DNA of 64,000 nucleotides from Melioribacter roseus P3M-2 (GTDB taxonomy: Bacteria; Bacteroidota; Ignavibacteria; Ignavibacteriales; Melioribacteraceae). Made by a program: the position numbers and the translations under genes. Position 1 is the stretch's first letter, and the number at the start of each line of letters is the position of its first letter. The notes under the pieces were generated by a model. It saw nothing but the letters and a program-made list of their open reading frames with translations. It searched no databases and had not been told where the DNA came from. The stretch covers positions 2,152,001 to 2,216,000 of the forward strand of contig NC_018178.1 in the NCBI RefSeq assembly GCF_000279145.1. The letters are read 5' to 3'. Shown piece after piece: positions 45,414 through 55,500 of the stretch.

Positions 45414-46468
45414 TAATTACCTTTCATTAATTCTGAAATTTGACTCTCCAAAAATGCAATTTTTTCTTCTAATTTCTTAATTTTTTCTGCATACTTCGGC
45501 AGGTTTCTCATGTGGGCTTCCATATGAAGCTGATGGGACATTTCCTGGGCGGGAGTTCCTCTGTATTTACCGGGTGTTTTTATCGATTTGGATACTCCGG
45601 ATTGCGCTCCTATAATCACTCCGTCGGTTATTTCAATATGTCCCACAAAGCCTGATTGGCCGGCTATCATGCAATGCTTACCGATTTTAGCGCTGCCCGA
45701 AATACCGGCTTGCGCGGCTATGGCGGTATGCTCGCCGATCTGAACATTGTGAGCGATTTGTACAAGATTATCTATCTTTACTCCTCTTCTTATTAAAGTG
45801 GAGCCGATAGCGGCTCTGTCGATCGAAACGTTCGAGCCGATTTCCACGTCGTCTTCGATAACCACGTTTCCAATTTGCGGAACCTTTTCGTATTCGTGCT
45901 TTTGATTCATTACGTATCCGAATCCGTCGGAACCGATGCATGAGTTCGAGTGAATTATTACGTTATTGCCTACGGAAGTATTTTCACGAATAGTTACGTT
46001 CGGGTAAATCAGGCAATTATTGCCGACCGTGGAATTTTCCATAACCACAGTGTTGTGCAGAATGACGGAATTATCTCCGATTTTACATCCGGAAGAAATC
46101 ACTACATTTTTCCCGAGCGTAACATTTTTCCCGAGAATGGCGGTATTGTCGACCGATGCAGAAGGATCGACGCCCTGAACGTGTATTTCGGGTTTTAGGA
46201 AAGTCGAAATGATTTTTTGTATAGCGACATTCGGATTGTCAATTTCGATGTAACTCAGGTCGGAGCGAGATTTTTTGAATTTCGGACTGATGATTACAGC
46301 CGAAGCTTTCGTCGTTTCGAGATATTTTTCGTAAGCCGGCAGGTAGAGAAAAGTGAGGTCGCCTTCGCCGGCTTCTTCTATCTTTGCGATGTTAGATATT
46401 TCCAGGTCGGGATTGCCAATAACAATGCCGCCGACAAAGTCGGCGGCGTCTTTCAATTTTATTTTCAT
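45413..46468 (-). CDS. lpxD: UDP-3-O-acylglucosamine N-acyltransferase
   Basis: 351 residues. Third lipid A step. N-terminal uridine-binding domain (1-95), left-handed beta-helix of hexapeptide repeats (100-310) with the catalytic segment [29 protein letters not shown], and a C-terminal helix ([15 protein letters not shown]). It follows the Skp-like genes in the order familiar from the E. coli bamA-skp-lpxD-fabZ-lpxA region. Confidence 0.96.
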   Translation of the reverse strand: MKIKLKDAADFVGGIVIGNPDLEISNIAKIEEAGEGDLTFLYLPAYEKYLETTKASAVIISPKFKKSRSDLSYIEIDNPNVAIQKIISTFLKPEIHVQGVDPSASVDNTAILGKNVTLGKNVVISSGCKIGDNSVILHNTVVMENSTVGNNCLIYPNVTIRENTSVGNNVIIHSNSCIGSDGFGYVMNQKHEYEKVPQIGNVVIEDDVEIGSNVSIDRAAIGSTLIRRGVKIDNLVQIAHNVQIGEHTAIAAQAGISGSAKIGKHCMIAGQSGFVGHIEITDGVIIGAQSGVSKSIKTPGKYRGTPAQEMSHQLHMEAHMRNLPKYAEKIKKLEEKIAFLESQISELMKGN

Positions 46469-46474
46469 AATGAC

Positions 46475-46975
46475 TTATTTTAATTTTTCTAAAACTAGAT
46501 TAGTCACGTCGTATTCTTCTTTTGCGTAAAGGAACATAATGTCGCCGCTTTTATCGAAAATAAAGTCGAAATCATTTTCTTTTGCCACTTCTTCGATCGC
46601 ATTGAAAATTCTGTTTAAAATCGGTTTGTCGAGCTCCTCTTTCTTCTGGAAGAGTTCGCCTCGTACGCCGAATTTTTCTTGTCTGAATTTGGAAATCTGT
46701 TCTTCCAATTGAACCAACTCTTTTTCGATTTCGACCCGCTTCTGTTCGCTCAAAATTAATTTGCGCTTTTCGTAATCTTCGTATTTGGTTTTCCAGTCTT
46801 TTTCCATTTTGTTCAGCTCTTCCTGCCATTCTTTAATGATGGCGTCGAGTTTTTTCTGAGCGTCCTGAGCTTCCGGTAACTGGCTCATAATTGCTTCACT
46901 GTCGACATAACCGATTTTCAGTTGCGCAAAAGAGACCGTAGAGAAAGCAAGTATTAATAATAATATTTTCTTCAT
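46475..46975 (-). CDS. Skp/OmpH-family periplasmic chaperone (copy 1)
   Basis: 166 residues with a signal peptide (1-17, ending SFAQ). The mature protein starts with LKIGYVDSEAIMSQLPEAQDAQKKLDAI and continues as a long charged coiled coil, then DFIFDKSGDIMFLYAKEEYDVTNLVLEKL. Skp-type chaperones hold unfolded outer-membrane proteins on the way to BamA. It lies 11 bases after a related gene, and the two are likely a tandem duplication. Confidence 0.92.
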   Translation of the reverse strand: MKKILLLILAFSTVSFAQLKIGYVDSEAIMSQLPEAQDAQKKLDAIIKEWQEELNKMEKDWKTKYEDYEKRKLILSEQKRVEIEKELVQLEEQISKFRQEKFGVRGELFQKKEELDKPILNRIFNAIEEVAKENDFDFIFDKSGDIMFLYAKEEYDVTNLVLEKLK

Positions 46976-46986
46976 AACCTTAACTT

Positions 46987-47517
46987 TTATTTTTTGCCTC
47001 TTTTAAGAAGATCGAGCACTTTGAACGTAATATCGAACTGCGGATCGGCATAGAGAACCACTACGTCGCCCGCTTTGTCGAGTACGTAATGCATTCCTTC
47101 TTCTTTGGCAATCTGTTCGATAGCCTCGAATACTTTTTCTTTAACTGGAGCCATAAGCTGTTCCTGACGCAGGAAGTATTCTCCGTTCGGTTGAGAGAAT
47201 TTTTGTTCTCTGAATTGCTGTATTTTTTGATCTTTTTCGACGAGTTTTTGCTGAGCTTCTTTTTGTTTGTCGGGAGTCATGGTTTGCGCTTGTTTCTGAA
47301 ATTCGGTGTAAGCTTGTTGAAGGTCTGCGGTCATACTGTCCACTTGTTGTCTCCACTTTGAAACCAATGCTTCCAAGTCGCTTTTGGCTTTGATTGCCGC
47401 AGGATACTGAGCGAGTATAGTTTCGGAATCGACATATCCAACCTTTAATTGAAATGGCTGCGTTTGTCCAACTGCCACAGCCGCCGAAATGAGAAGGAGT
47501 AATAATACTTTTTTCAC
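46987..47517 (-). CDS. Skp/OmpH-family periplasmic chaperone (copy 2)
   Basis: 176 residues: signal peptide (1-18, ending AVAVGQ), LKVGYVDSETILAQYPAAIKAKSDLEAL, a Gln-rich coiled coil, and the conserved end HYVLDKAGDVVVLYADPQFDITFKVLDLLKRGKK. It is clearly paralogous to the next gene and lies 30 bases downstream of bamA. The two chaperones may have separate clients or form a mixed trimer. Confidence 0.92.
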   Translation of the reverse strand: MKKVLLLLLISAAVAVGQTQPFQLKVGYVDSETILAQYPAAIKAKSDLEALVSKWRQQVDSMTADLQQAYTEFQKQAQTMTPDKQKEAQQKLVEKDQKIQQFREQKFSQPNGEYFLRQEQLMAPVKEKVFEAIEQIAKEEGMHYVLDKAGDVVVLYADPQFDITFKVLDLLKRGKK

Positions 47518-47547
47518 GATAACCTCATTGTTTTATTTATTGATAGA

Positions 47548-50037
47548 TTATAAACCTTGTCCGAACTGAAAATGGAAAATCCACTGCGGGTCTTTCCCGT
47601 CGACGCTTCTGCGGTCGAAGCCGTATCCGTAATCGAAGCCGATCAGTCCGATCGGATTAATTAAAATTCGGGCGCCGATGCCGACAGAGCGTTTCAAATC
47701 GAATAAATTCGTTTGTTTAATGTCGAAATATACATTACCCGCTTCGGCAAATGCCAAAAGATAAATAGGAATCGGCTCCAGCGCAAGAGCGGCTCTCAAT
47801 TCCAATGTATTTTTAAACATAACTCTGCTGCCGATAATATTGCCTCCGCTGCTGACGACTCCAAGGCTTCTGTCTTCGTATCCGCGCAGCGGCACCGTGG
47901 CGATAATCATTCCGCTGCCGCCCATATAATAGAAATCGAACGGATTAATGTTTCTGTAATCGCCCAAATTATGAATGTATCCGAGCCGCAATCCGTTATA
48001 AAGAACTATTCTGTTCGTGTTAAAGAGCGATTTATACCAATCCGTGTTCAATTCCACTTTATAATAATCGACGTTTCCGGGTAAAATGGGACCGCCCGAG
48101 AGTTCCAAATTCAATGCAAATTTTGACCCGCGGGAAGGGAATATTGGATTGTCGATATCCGTACGGGATAAAACGGTACTCAGAGTGTATTGCCTGGTCA
48201 AACCTTCGGGATAGATTCCGGCTCCGTCAATAATGTTGTTGTACTGAAATTTAAAACCGCCTTGTATATAGAAATAATCATCGGGCCAAGTAAGGCGTCT
48301 TCCGACCCGGAATGAAATACCGGACTGCCGCATGTCGTAAACATAACGTTGGCGTGTGTCGTAAAGGTCGAAACCGACGGAAGTGGGCGTATCCATCAGC
48401 CACGGCTCGGTAAAACCGAGTGTAAATGTTCGGTAGAAATTTCCGACGCCAAACTGCCAGTTGAAATTCAGAATTTGACCGCCGCCCATCTGAAACGGCT
48501 CGGTAATCGAAAAGTTCGTTAGAGTAAATCCGATTGCGCCGCTGAATCCGAAAGCGCCGCTGTAGCCGACCGACGCATTTAAGTAATCGCTCGATTTTTC
48601 CTGTACCTTATAAATCAAATTTACAGTGCTGTCGTTTGCCGGTCGATAATCGAAACCCGATTTATATAGTTCTTCGGCGTTAAAGTATTGAAGGTTGGCT
48701 AATTGCTGCAGACTTCTCAATATTAGCGCGCGGCTGAAATAATTCCCCGGAATTGTATATAACTCGCGCCTGATTACTTTGTCCTTGGTTTTGTCGTTTC
48801 CCTGAATATCCACCTTGCCTATCTTAAATCGATTGCCTTCGTTGACCGTAATAATTATATCGACCGAATCTTCGGCAACTTTAACTTCTTTTGCCTGAAG
48901 ATTGAATCCGAGATAACCGTTGTCCTGGTAGAGCGACGAAACGTCGGTTTGTTTTTCGTTATAATGCAGATTTGTGTTGAATTTTTCGTAATCGAAAATA
49001 TCGCCTTTGCGAAAGTCCAGACGCGTCGAAAGAACGTTATCGCCGTAAACGGTATTGCCTTCCCAAACCAAATTTCGGACTTTATACTGAGGACCTTCGT
49101 AAACGTCGATGACAATGTGAAGGTCTTTCTTGTCGTTCGAGTAATATATCGAATCTTTTAGGATGACGAAATCGCGGTAACCGTTTTTCTGGTAGAATTT
49201 GGTAAGCAGCGTTTTGTCTTTTTCGTAGTCTTCCTTTTTGAAATTTCCCGAAGACCAGAATTTCCACCATTTTTTGATTTTGGTTTCTTCAAATTCGCTT
49301 ATTAAATCGTCGTCGTCGAAAGCTTCGTTGCCGTTAAATACGATGCTTCGCACTTTGACTTCTTCGCCTTCGTCTATGTCGAGGACTACTAAAGTTCTGC
49401 GTTTGATTCTCTCTACGGAGTTAATCGAAACCGCTTTTTCCAGGTCGTACGCGGTTTCGTAAAAATCGTCGGGGTCGTCTCTGTTTTGCCAGGTAATAGT
49501 AATCTCGTCGTCGGAAGTATCGGCGTCGAAAAAGTTAAAATAGAGCGGTTTGATGCTGGCGTTTAAATGTCCTTCGTCGACGTAGAGATCGTAAATTTTT
49601 GTTATTATTTTTTGTACTTCCTGAGGTTTGAGAGTTTGTCCCCGGACTATAGTAATTACTTTGTTGATATCCGATTCGCTCAGTTCGTCGTTGCCTCGGA
49701 TTTCAAACTTTTCGAGCCGGGGATATTCTTTAACAATAATTTTCAGAAAAATCCCATTGTCAATTTTCTTTTCGGTAATGATCTGCACGTCTTCAAAAAT
49801 GCCGAATTTCCATAAATTCTGGATGGCATTGTTCGTTTGATCGCCCGGAATTGTAATATCGTCGCCCACTTTAAGACCGCTGCTTGCGATTATAGTATTC
49901 GGGTCGGCGGTATTGTTTCCTTCTACGGTTATACCCAAAATTTTATAGGTGTTTCTTTGATACTGAGGATAAATTAAGGACGACGTAATCGCCAGAATAA
50001 AGAGACTAAGCTTCAATAATTTTTTTGTTATCGCCAT
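47548..50037 (-). CDS. bamA: Outer membrane protein assembly factor BamA
   Basis: 829 residues: signal peptide (about 1-25), POTRA domains (25-445; GNTADPNTIIASSGLKVGDDI, GNDELSESDINKVI, IVFNGNEAFDDDDL, VWEGNTVYGDNVL and VDIQGNDKTKDKVIRREL mark the five repeats), and an Omp85 barrel ending in HFQFGQGL with the PRGY-type loop VPLRGYEDRSLG. It catalyses barrel insertion into the outer membrane. The start overlaps the end of uppS by 32 bases in another frame. The natural neighbours Skp and lpxD follow. Confidence 0.96.
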   Translation of the reverse strand: MAITKKLLKLSLFILAITSSLIYPQYQRNTYKILGITVEGNNTADPNTIIASSGLKVGDDITIPGDQTNNAIQNLWKFGIFEDVQIITEKKIDNGIFLKIIVKEYPRLEKFEIRGNDELSESDINKVITIVRGQTLKPQEVQKIITKIYDLYVDEGHLNASIKPLYFNFFDADTSDDEITITWQNRDDPDDFYETAYDLEKAVSINSVERIKRRTLVVLDIDEGEEVKVRSIVFNGNEAFDDDDLISEFEETKIKKWWKFWSSGNFKKEDYEKDKTLLTKFYQKNGYRDFVILKDSIYYSNDKKDLHIVIDVYEGPQYKVRNLVWEGNTVYGDNVLSTRLDFRKGDIFDYEKFNTNLHYNEKQTDVSSLYQDNGYLGFNLQAKEVKVAEDSVDIIITVNEGNRFKIGKVDIQGNDKTKDKVIRRELYTIPGNYFSRALILRSLQQLANLQYFNAEELYKSGFDYRPANDSTVNLIYKVQEKSSDYLNASVGYSGAFGFSGAIGFTLTNFSITEPFQMGGGQILNFNWQFGVGNFYRTFTLGFTEPWLMDTPTSVGFDLYDTRQRYVYDMRQSGISFRVGRRLTWPDDYFYIQGGFKFQYNNIIDGAGIYPEGLTRQYTLSTVLSRTDIDNPIFPSRGSKFALNLELSGGPILPGNVDYYKVELNTDWYKSLFNTNRIVLYNGLRLGYIHNLGDYRNINPFDFYYMGGSGMIIATVPLRGYEDRSLGVVSSGGNIIGSRVMFKNTLELRAALALEPIPIYLLAFAEAGNVYFDIKQTNLFDLKRSVGIGARILINPIGLIGFDYGYGFDRRSVDGKDPQWIFHFQFGQGL

Positions 50038-50839
50038 TATTATTTCTGTTAATATTAAATAAACCGTTATTTTTGATTTGCTCGCTTACCATACCGAATC
50101 TTCTTTCTCTCGATTGATAATCGGTAATGGCTTCGAGCAGATGCCTGCATCTGAAGTCGGGCCATAGAACTTTGGAAATGAAAATTTCCGAGTAAGCAAT
50201 CTGCCATAACAAAAAGTTGCTGATGCGGAATTCGCCGCCGCTGCGAATCAACAAATCCGGGTCAGGCAAACCTGCGGTATTTAAATAATCGGATACCAGT
50301 TTTTCATCTAGTTCGTTTTTATCGACTTTTCCGTTTTCAACCTGCTCGATTATAGTCTTTATAGCTTGAACAAGTTCCCATCTGCCGCTGTAACTGAGAG
50401 CAAGATTGAGAGTCATTTTGGTGTTGCCGGCGGTTTTGGCAATTGCGTTGTCGAGTTCGTTTCTTACAATGTCCGGCAGAATGTCTTTATTTCCGATGGT
50501 AGTAAGACGAATATTGTTTTGATTGAGTTCGTCGGTTTCGGTCTGAAGACTTTTAACTATGAGCCTCATCAAAGTGGAGACTTCGTCTTTCGGGCGGCGC
50601 CAGTTTTCGGTCGAAAAAGTATAAAGCGTAAGGACGTCCACGCCGAGCGCTACGCAAGCTTCTACTACTAAACGAACTATCTCGACGCCCTTTCGATGAC
50701 CTGCTACTCTAGGTAAATTTCTCTTCTTCGCCCATCTACCGTTGCCGTCCATAATAATGGCTATGTGCCGGGGAATGTTTCCTTTACTCTTGACCTCTTC
50801 GATAGCCTGAAGTTCTTTATTTGTCAGTTTTTTTCTCAA
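50006..50839 (-). CDS. uppS: Undecaprenyl diphosphate synthase (isoprenyl transferase)
   Basis: 277 residues. Extends farnesyl diphosphate in cis to make the lipid carrier for cell-wall and LPS synthesis. HIAIIMDGNGRWAKKRNLPRVAGHRKG holds the catalytic Asp; FSTENWRRP, and SGGEFRISNFLLWQIAYSEIF near the end, are also typical. A tail rich in Asn (about 260-277) is extra. First gene of the envelope block, about 210 bases from the oppositely oriented tRNA gene. Confidence 0.96.
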   Translation of the reverse strand: MRKKLTNKELQAIEEVKSKGNIPRHIAIIMDGNGRWAKKRNLPRVAGHRKGVEIVRLVVEACVALGVDVLTLYTFSTENWRRPKDEVSTLMRLIVKSLQTETDELNQNNIRLTTIGNKDILPDIVRNELDNAIAKTAGNTKMTLNLALSYSGRWELVQAIKTIIEQVENGKVDKNELDEKLVSDYLNTAGLPDPDLLIRSGGEFRISNFLLWQIAYSEIFISKVLWPDFRCRHLLEAITDYQSRERRFGMVSEQIKNNGLFNINRNNNGDNKKIIEA

Positions 50840-51048
50840 AACGGATTTTCAACCCCCAGTTTGAAATAAAAAATAATCGCAGTTTATACAATTATCAAGG
50901 TAAATAGTTATCATTTCATTTCTGTAATTTTGTAAAAAAGAGCAAAAGCAAAGATATTAATTTTTTAACGATATATCGACGCTAAATAAAATTTAATTTA
51001 AGAAGGGCAAAAGATATAAAAAAATTTTATTTTTGGTGCCTGAATAAC
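50840..51048. other. AT-rich divergent intergenic region
   Basis: About 209 bases between the uppS start and tRNA-Glu, very rich in A and T. It should hold promoters for the envelope operon on one side and the tRNA on the other, but I see no convincing -35/-10 pair and no open frame. Confidence 0.5.
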
Positions 51049-51122
51049 GGCGCGTTCGTCTAGCGGTCCAGGACGCCGCCCTCTCAAGGCGGAGATCACG
51101 GGTTCGAATCCCGTACGCGCTA
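51049..51122 (+). tRNA. tRNA-Glu (anticodon CTC)
   Basis: A full cloverleaf can be drawn: acceptor GGCGCGT / ACGCGCT with a G-U first pair, D arm with AGCGG, anticodon stem CCGCC / GGCGG around CTCTCAA (anticodon CTC, reading GAG), a five-base variable loop, and T arm ACGGG-TTCGAAT-CCCGT. The discriminator is A, and the 3' CCA is not encoded. It resembles B. subtilis tRNA-Glu as I remember it. Confidence 0.93.
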
Positions 51123-51179
51123 CAAATGTTTTTCGAACAAATTATACCTTTATTCCTCTATCTTGTCAATCGAGGCGGA

Positions 51180-51827
51180 ATGAAATCCGAGAAAAAAAGA
51201 GCCGAAAAAATTTTCCAGATTTTGAAAGAAGAATATCCGGAGGCAAAACCGGCTCTTAATTACAAAACTCCGTTTGAACTGCTGATTGCAACTATATTAT
51301 CCGCGCAATGCACCGACGAACGAGTGAATATAGTTACCGATAAACTATTTAAAAAGTATAAAAAACCGGACGATTACATTAAAGTAAAGAGCGAAGAGCT
51401 CGAAAAGGATATTTATTCGACCGGCTTCTATAAACAGAAAGCAAAAAGCATAAAAAATTGCTGCAGGGAATTGATAGAGAAATACGGCGGCAAAGTGCCT
51501 GCCGATTTTGAAGCGCTGACCAAATTGCCCGGAGTCGGCAGAAAAACAGCCTCGGTGGTAGCCGGAAACGCTTTCGGTATTCCTTCGATTGCAGTCGACA
51601 CCCATGTTATCAGATTGACAAATCTTCTCGGTTTTGTGGAGACGAGCGATCCAAAAAAAATTGAATTCAAGCTGAAAGAATTGTTGCCCGAAGATTTATG
51701 GATTGTTTCGTCGCACCTTTTAATGAGTCACGGTCGTAAAATCTGCATTGCGCGTCGTCCCAAGTGCGATGAATGTTCTATATCGAATTATTGCCCTTCG
51801 AAAAATAAAAATACGGTGACAAAATGA
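51180..51827 (+). CDS. nth: Endonuclease III
   Basis: 215 residues. DNA glycosylase/AP lyase for oxidised pyrimidines. The helix-hairpin-helix LPGVGRKTASVV carries the catalytic Lys, VDTHVIRL the catalytic Asp, and the C-terminal CIARRPKCDECSISNYC the four cysteines of the [4Fe-4S] cluster (spacing 6-2-5). I start at the ATG at 51180, with a GAGGCGGA ribosome site, and not at 51126, which would add a hydrophobic extension directly beside the tRNA. It overlaps the following interrupted HD gene by 4 bases. Confidence 0.95.
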   Translation: MKSEKKRAEKIFQILKEEYPEAKPALNYKTPFELLIATILSAQCTDERVNIVTDKLFKKYKKPDDYIKVKSEELEKDIYSTGFYKQKAKSIKNCCRELIEKYGGKVPADFEALTKLPGVGRKTASVVAGNAFGIPSIAVDTHVIRLTNLLGFVETSDPKKIEFKLKELLPEDLWIVSSHLLMSHGRKICIARRPKCDECSISNYCPSKNKNTVTK

Positions 51828-52390
51828 ACGATAAAATGAGAGACAGAAATTATTGCCTCGATTTGTTGAAACAGTATACTAAAAGCGAAAGCCTGATAAA
51901 ACACGCTTTGGCTGTGGAATCGTGCGTAAGGGCATATGCGGAAAAATTCGGCGAAGAGGCGGAGTACTAGGGCAACGTAGCCCTGCTGCACGATTTCGAC
52001 TATGAAATGTATCCGACCGCCGAAGAACATCCTTACAAAGGAGCGGAAATTTTAAAGGACCTCGGTTTCGATGAGGAATTTGTAAATGCCATCCTTTCGC
52101 ATGCCGATTATACGGGTGTCGAAAGGAATAGTCTATTGAAAAAAACATTGTATGCTTGCGACGAGCTTGCCGGATTTATCACGGCGGTTACGTATGTGCG
52201 CCCTTCTAAATCGATCGACGAGGTGGAAGTAAAATCGGTCTTGAAAAAAATGAAAGACAAAGCGTTTGCCCGAGCCGTCAACAGGGAAGATATTAAGAAA
52301 GGCGCCGAAGAATTGGGCGTTCCGCTTAACGAGCACATTCAGTTTTGTATCGAAGCGATGAAAAAAAACAAAGAAATTCTCGGTTTGTGA
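51824..52390 (+). pseudogene. HD-domain phosphohydrolase-like gene interrupted by an in-frame TAG
   Basis: A 188-codon reading frame starting in the ATGA overlap with nth. Its first part ends at codon 48 (AEKFGEEAEY), followed by TAG at 51968-51970; the same frame then continues to 52390 as GNVALLHDFDYEMYPTAEEHPYKGAEIL and onward. Related HD-domain proteins, as I recall, have Trp after the Tyr (YWG), so TGG to TAG is the simplest change. The first metal-site His (IKHALAVE) lies before the stop and the HD pair after it; a restart at 52007 would lose both. It may be a recent point-mutated pseudogene, a sequencing error or a suppressed stop. Confidence 0.85.
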
Positions 52391-52435
52391 AATATTGTCC
52401 TCGATTTTTACACACTGAAAATATTTCATTTAAAC

Positions 52436-52465
52436 TTGACAAGTTGATAATATCTTCCATAAATT
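52436..52465 (+). promoter_or_regulatory. Candidate promoter of the porU operon
   Basis: TTGACA at 52436-52441 and TAAATT at 52460-52465 with an 18-base spacer, about 95 bases before porU. It uses the same hexamers as the Feo operon candidate. The rest of the 170-base gap is AT-rich, with nothing else supported. Confidence 0.3.
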
Positions 52466-52560
52466 TGACTTCAAAAATATCAGGGAGAAATATTATAGAG
52501 AATTTTCGCTACTTTAATTTTGTTGGCTTTTAATGTTTATCTAAAAAAATAAGTAATCTG

Positions 52561-55500
52561 ATGAAAACAAAATTCTCTGTAATATTTCTCTTAATACTAA
52601 CGTCGGTTATAACAGCTCAGGATATTCGTATTCTGAGTTCAACCCAATCAGAGTTTGTCTTCGATTACGTCCCCAATATAAAAGACACCAACTTTTTTGT
52701 TTATAACGGAAAAAATTACGTCTATCTGGACATCGAGGGAGCTTATATCGAAAACGAGAATTTTCCTGATTCAATACAGCTGCCCGTAAGAGAGTTCAAA
52801 CTCGGAGTGGACGGCGAAACAGGGAATACGATTCAGGTTTTGTTTATCGAGGAAAGCCAGATAGAAGGAATTTATTCGTTTGATAAAACTCCGTCAGCTT
52901 TGCCGCGGCAAAACAAGAAGGAATATGTTACATTCGGCGAATACGGATTAATCAGAAATTTACCATTTCAGTCGTTTTTAATTTATCCCTTACGCGTCGA
53001 CGGCGAAAACGGTATAACGCACGTGATAAAAAGAATGAGAGTGCGCATTAGCTTATCCTCTTCGAACCGTGAAAAAATTCCCGTCGAAGAATCCGTCTTG
53101 CAATATTCGGTACTAAACTGGAATGTGGCAAAAAATTGGGGAATCAATCGGAATCGTCTTTCCAAAGTAAACGTCCCTATTTTTTCGACCGGTAAATGGT
53201 ACCGTTTCGAAGCAAACGAGGAAGGAATTTATAAAATTGATAAGTCGTTTCTCGAATCGATGGGAATTAATTTGTCCGAAGTAAATCCCAAAACGATTAA
53301 AATTTATTCTGTTAACGGGTATGCGCTGCCGGAAAATATCGACGACGAATCGATCGGCTTCAATGAAAATGCAATTTATGTAAAAGGCGAGGAAGACGAA
53401 GTATTTAACGAAGGCGATTATATTTTATTCTATTCTAGGGGAATTCAAGCATGGGAATACGACGAAAGCCGCCGCTCTATTCAGAGAATCAAAAATCCAT
53501 TCACGAAAAAAAATTATTTCTGGCTTACTTTCGGCGGAAATCAAGGGAAAAGAATGCCGGCAAAATCTTCGCTCAACTCTTCCAATGTTTACATGCAAAA
53601 CACTACTCCATCGTATGTTTTTAACGACAAAGACAGCGTCAAAATAGGGGCTTCGGGCAGAGAATATTTCGGAGATGTGTTTTCAGGCGCTCGCAGGGAA
53701 AGAGTTTATCTGAATACATTATACGGACTGGCGCCCGGTACGAAAATAAATTACAAATTCAGACTTATCAGTACGTCTTCGGAAGTTATCAGTTATTCCG
53801 TTAGGGAGAGCAACCAGCTGATCTATTCGGGTTCGATACCGCTGAATTCCAAGCTCTCATACACATACGGCACACAGAGCGCCGGGATGGCGTCTTATTC
53901 GAGCCAATTGACCGACAACAGGAGCAATCTGAAATTCACAATCAACACGAATATTTCTTCGGCAAGCGTTTATCTCGATTATTTCGAAATTGAATATCAA
54001 AGGTATCTGAAAGCTACGATGGATTACCTGATCTTCTTTTCGAAAGATACCAACGCGACTATTGAATACAGAATTACCGACTTTTCCAACAGCAATATAT
54101 TTGCGTTCGATTTAACAGAACCATACTACGTTAAGATGATTACAGGAGCCTTTATTAGCGGCGGAGAATTCAGATTCCAGTCCCAAGAAAACGAAAACAG
54201 AATATCGAAATATATGGCAATAAATTCGTCCGCATTTAAGAGTCCGTCCGGAGGAGCTCAAATGACACCTGTTGATATTCTTAGCAATACTTCCGGCAGC
54301 CGGATGATTGTTATAACAAATAAATATTTCAAAGAACAAGCGGAAAAATACGCCGCTTACAGAAGCTCGGAATCGCCCGATCCTCTTTCTACTTCGATAT
54401 ATTACGTCGACGATATTATGAATCAGTTCAGCGGCGGCATGCTCGACCCGACTTCGATACGCGATTTTCTCAAATATGCGTACGACAATTGGCAAACCAA
54501 ACCCGAATATGCGCTTTTCTTTGGCGACGGAGACTACGATTACTTGAATGTAGTGACCGAAGACTTAGACAAAAACTTTGTGCCGACTTATCAAACTGCT
54601 GAGTCTCTCAGCGAAATTAATTCATATTCAACCGACGATTATTACGCCAGGGTCTCCGGTCCCGACAGGGCGGTTGATCTGGCGACGGGCAGATTGGCTG
54701 TTCAATCCCAAACCGACGCCGAAGCGGTAATCGATAAAATTAGAAAATACGAGAACGAATCTTCTACCGGACCGTGGCGTTATCGAATAACAATGATTGC
54801 CGACGACGGACTTACCACCGACGGCGACGATACTTCATTGCATACGCGCCAGTCGGAAGAGCTGATACTGAGAAGAATATCAAAAGCCTACGATTTGAAT
54901 AAGATTTATCTGGTGGCTTATCCTACCGTTCTTACTGGACTCGGCAGAAGAAAACCGGAAGTAAACAAAGCAATAATTAACGCATTCAATAACGGCACTT
55001 TGATTGCCAATTATATAGGCCATGGTAATCCCAACACATGGGCTCATGAATACGTATTCGAAAAAGCAACGACAATTCCACAGTTGAAAAATTCGGAGTT
55101 TTTCTTTTTGACGGCTGCTACGTGCGATTTCGGAAAATTCGACGATATGAGCGAACAGAGTTCTACCGAATTGATGGTCAATATGCCGGATGCGGGCGCA
55201 ATCGGAATTTTTACAGCGGCGCGCGTTGTCTATGCGACTTCGAATGCGGCAATAAACGACACTTTTTACACGTATCTTTTCAAACGCACGCCGGACGGCA
55301 AACCTCTGAGAATAGGCGACGTTTTTATGCTAACGAAACAAAATCGTACTGCGATTAACGACCAGAAATTTCATCTGTTTTGCGATCCGGCATTGAGGCT
55401 CAAAATTCCCGCAGAAAGCGCTCGGGTCGATTCGGTTAACGGAGCTCCGGTGAATAAAACCGTCCAAATCAACGCGCTCGGAAATGTGAATATCAAAGGT

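Noticed and set aside
51126-51179. 18-residue N-terminal extension of endonuclease III from the ATG at 51126
   Set aside because: It starts 3 bases after the tRNA, has no ribosome site and adds a hydrophobic segment not typical of the family; the ATG at 51180 has a good ribosome site.
52007-52390. Independent 127-residue gene starting at 52007
   Set aside because: It is the in-frame remainder of the HD-domain gene after the TAG; starting there would lose the metal-binding residues.
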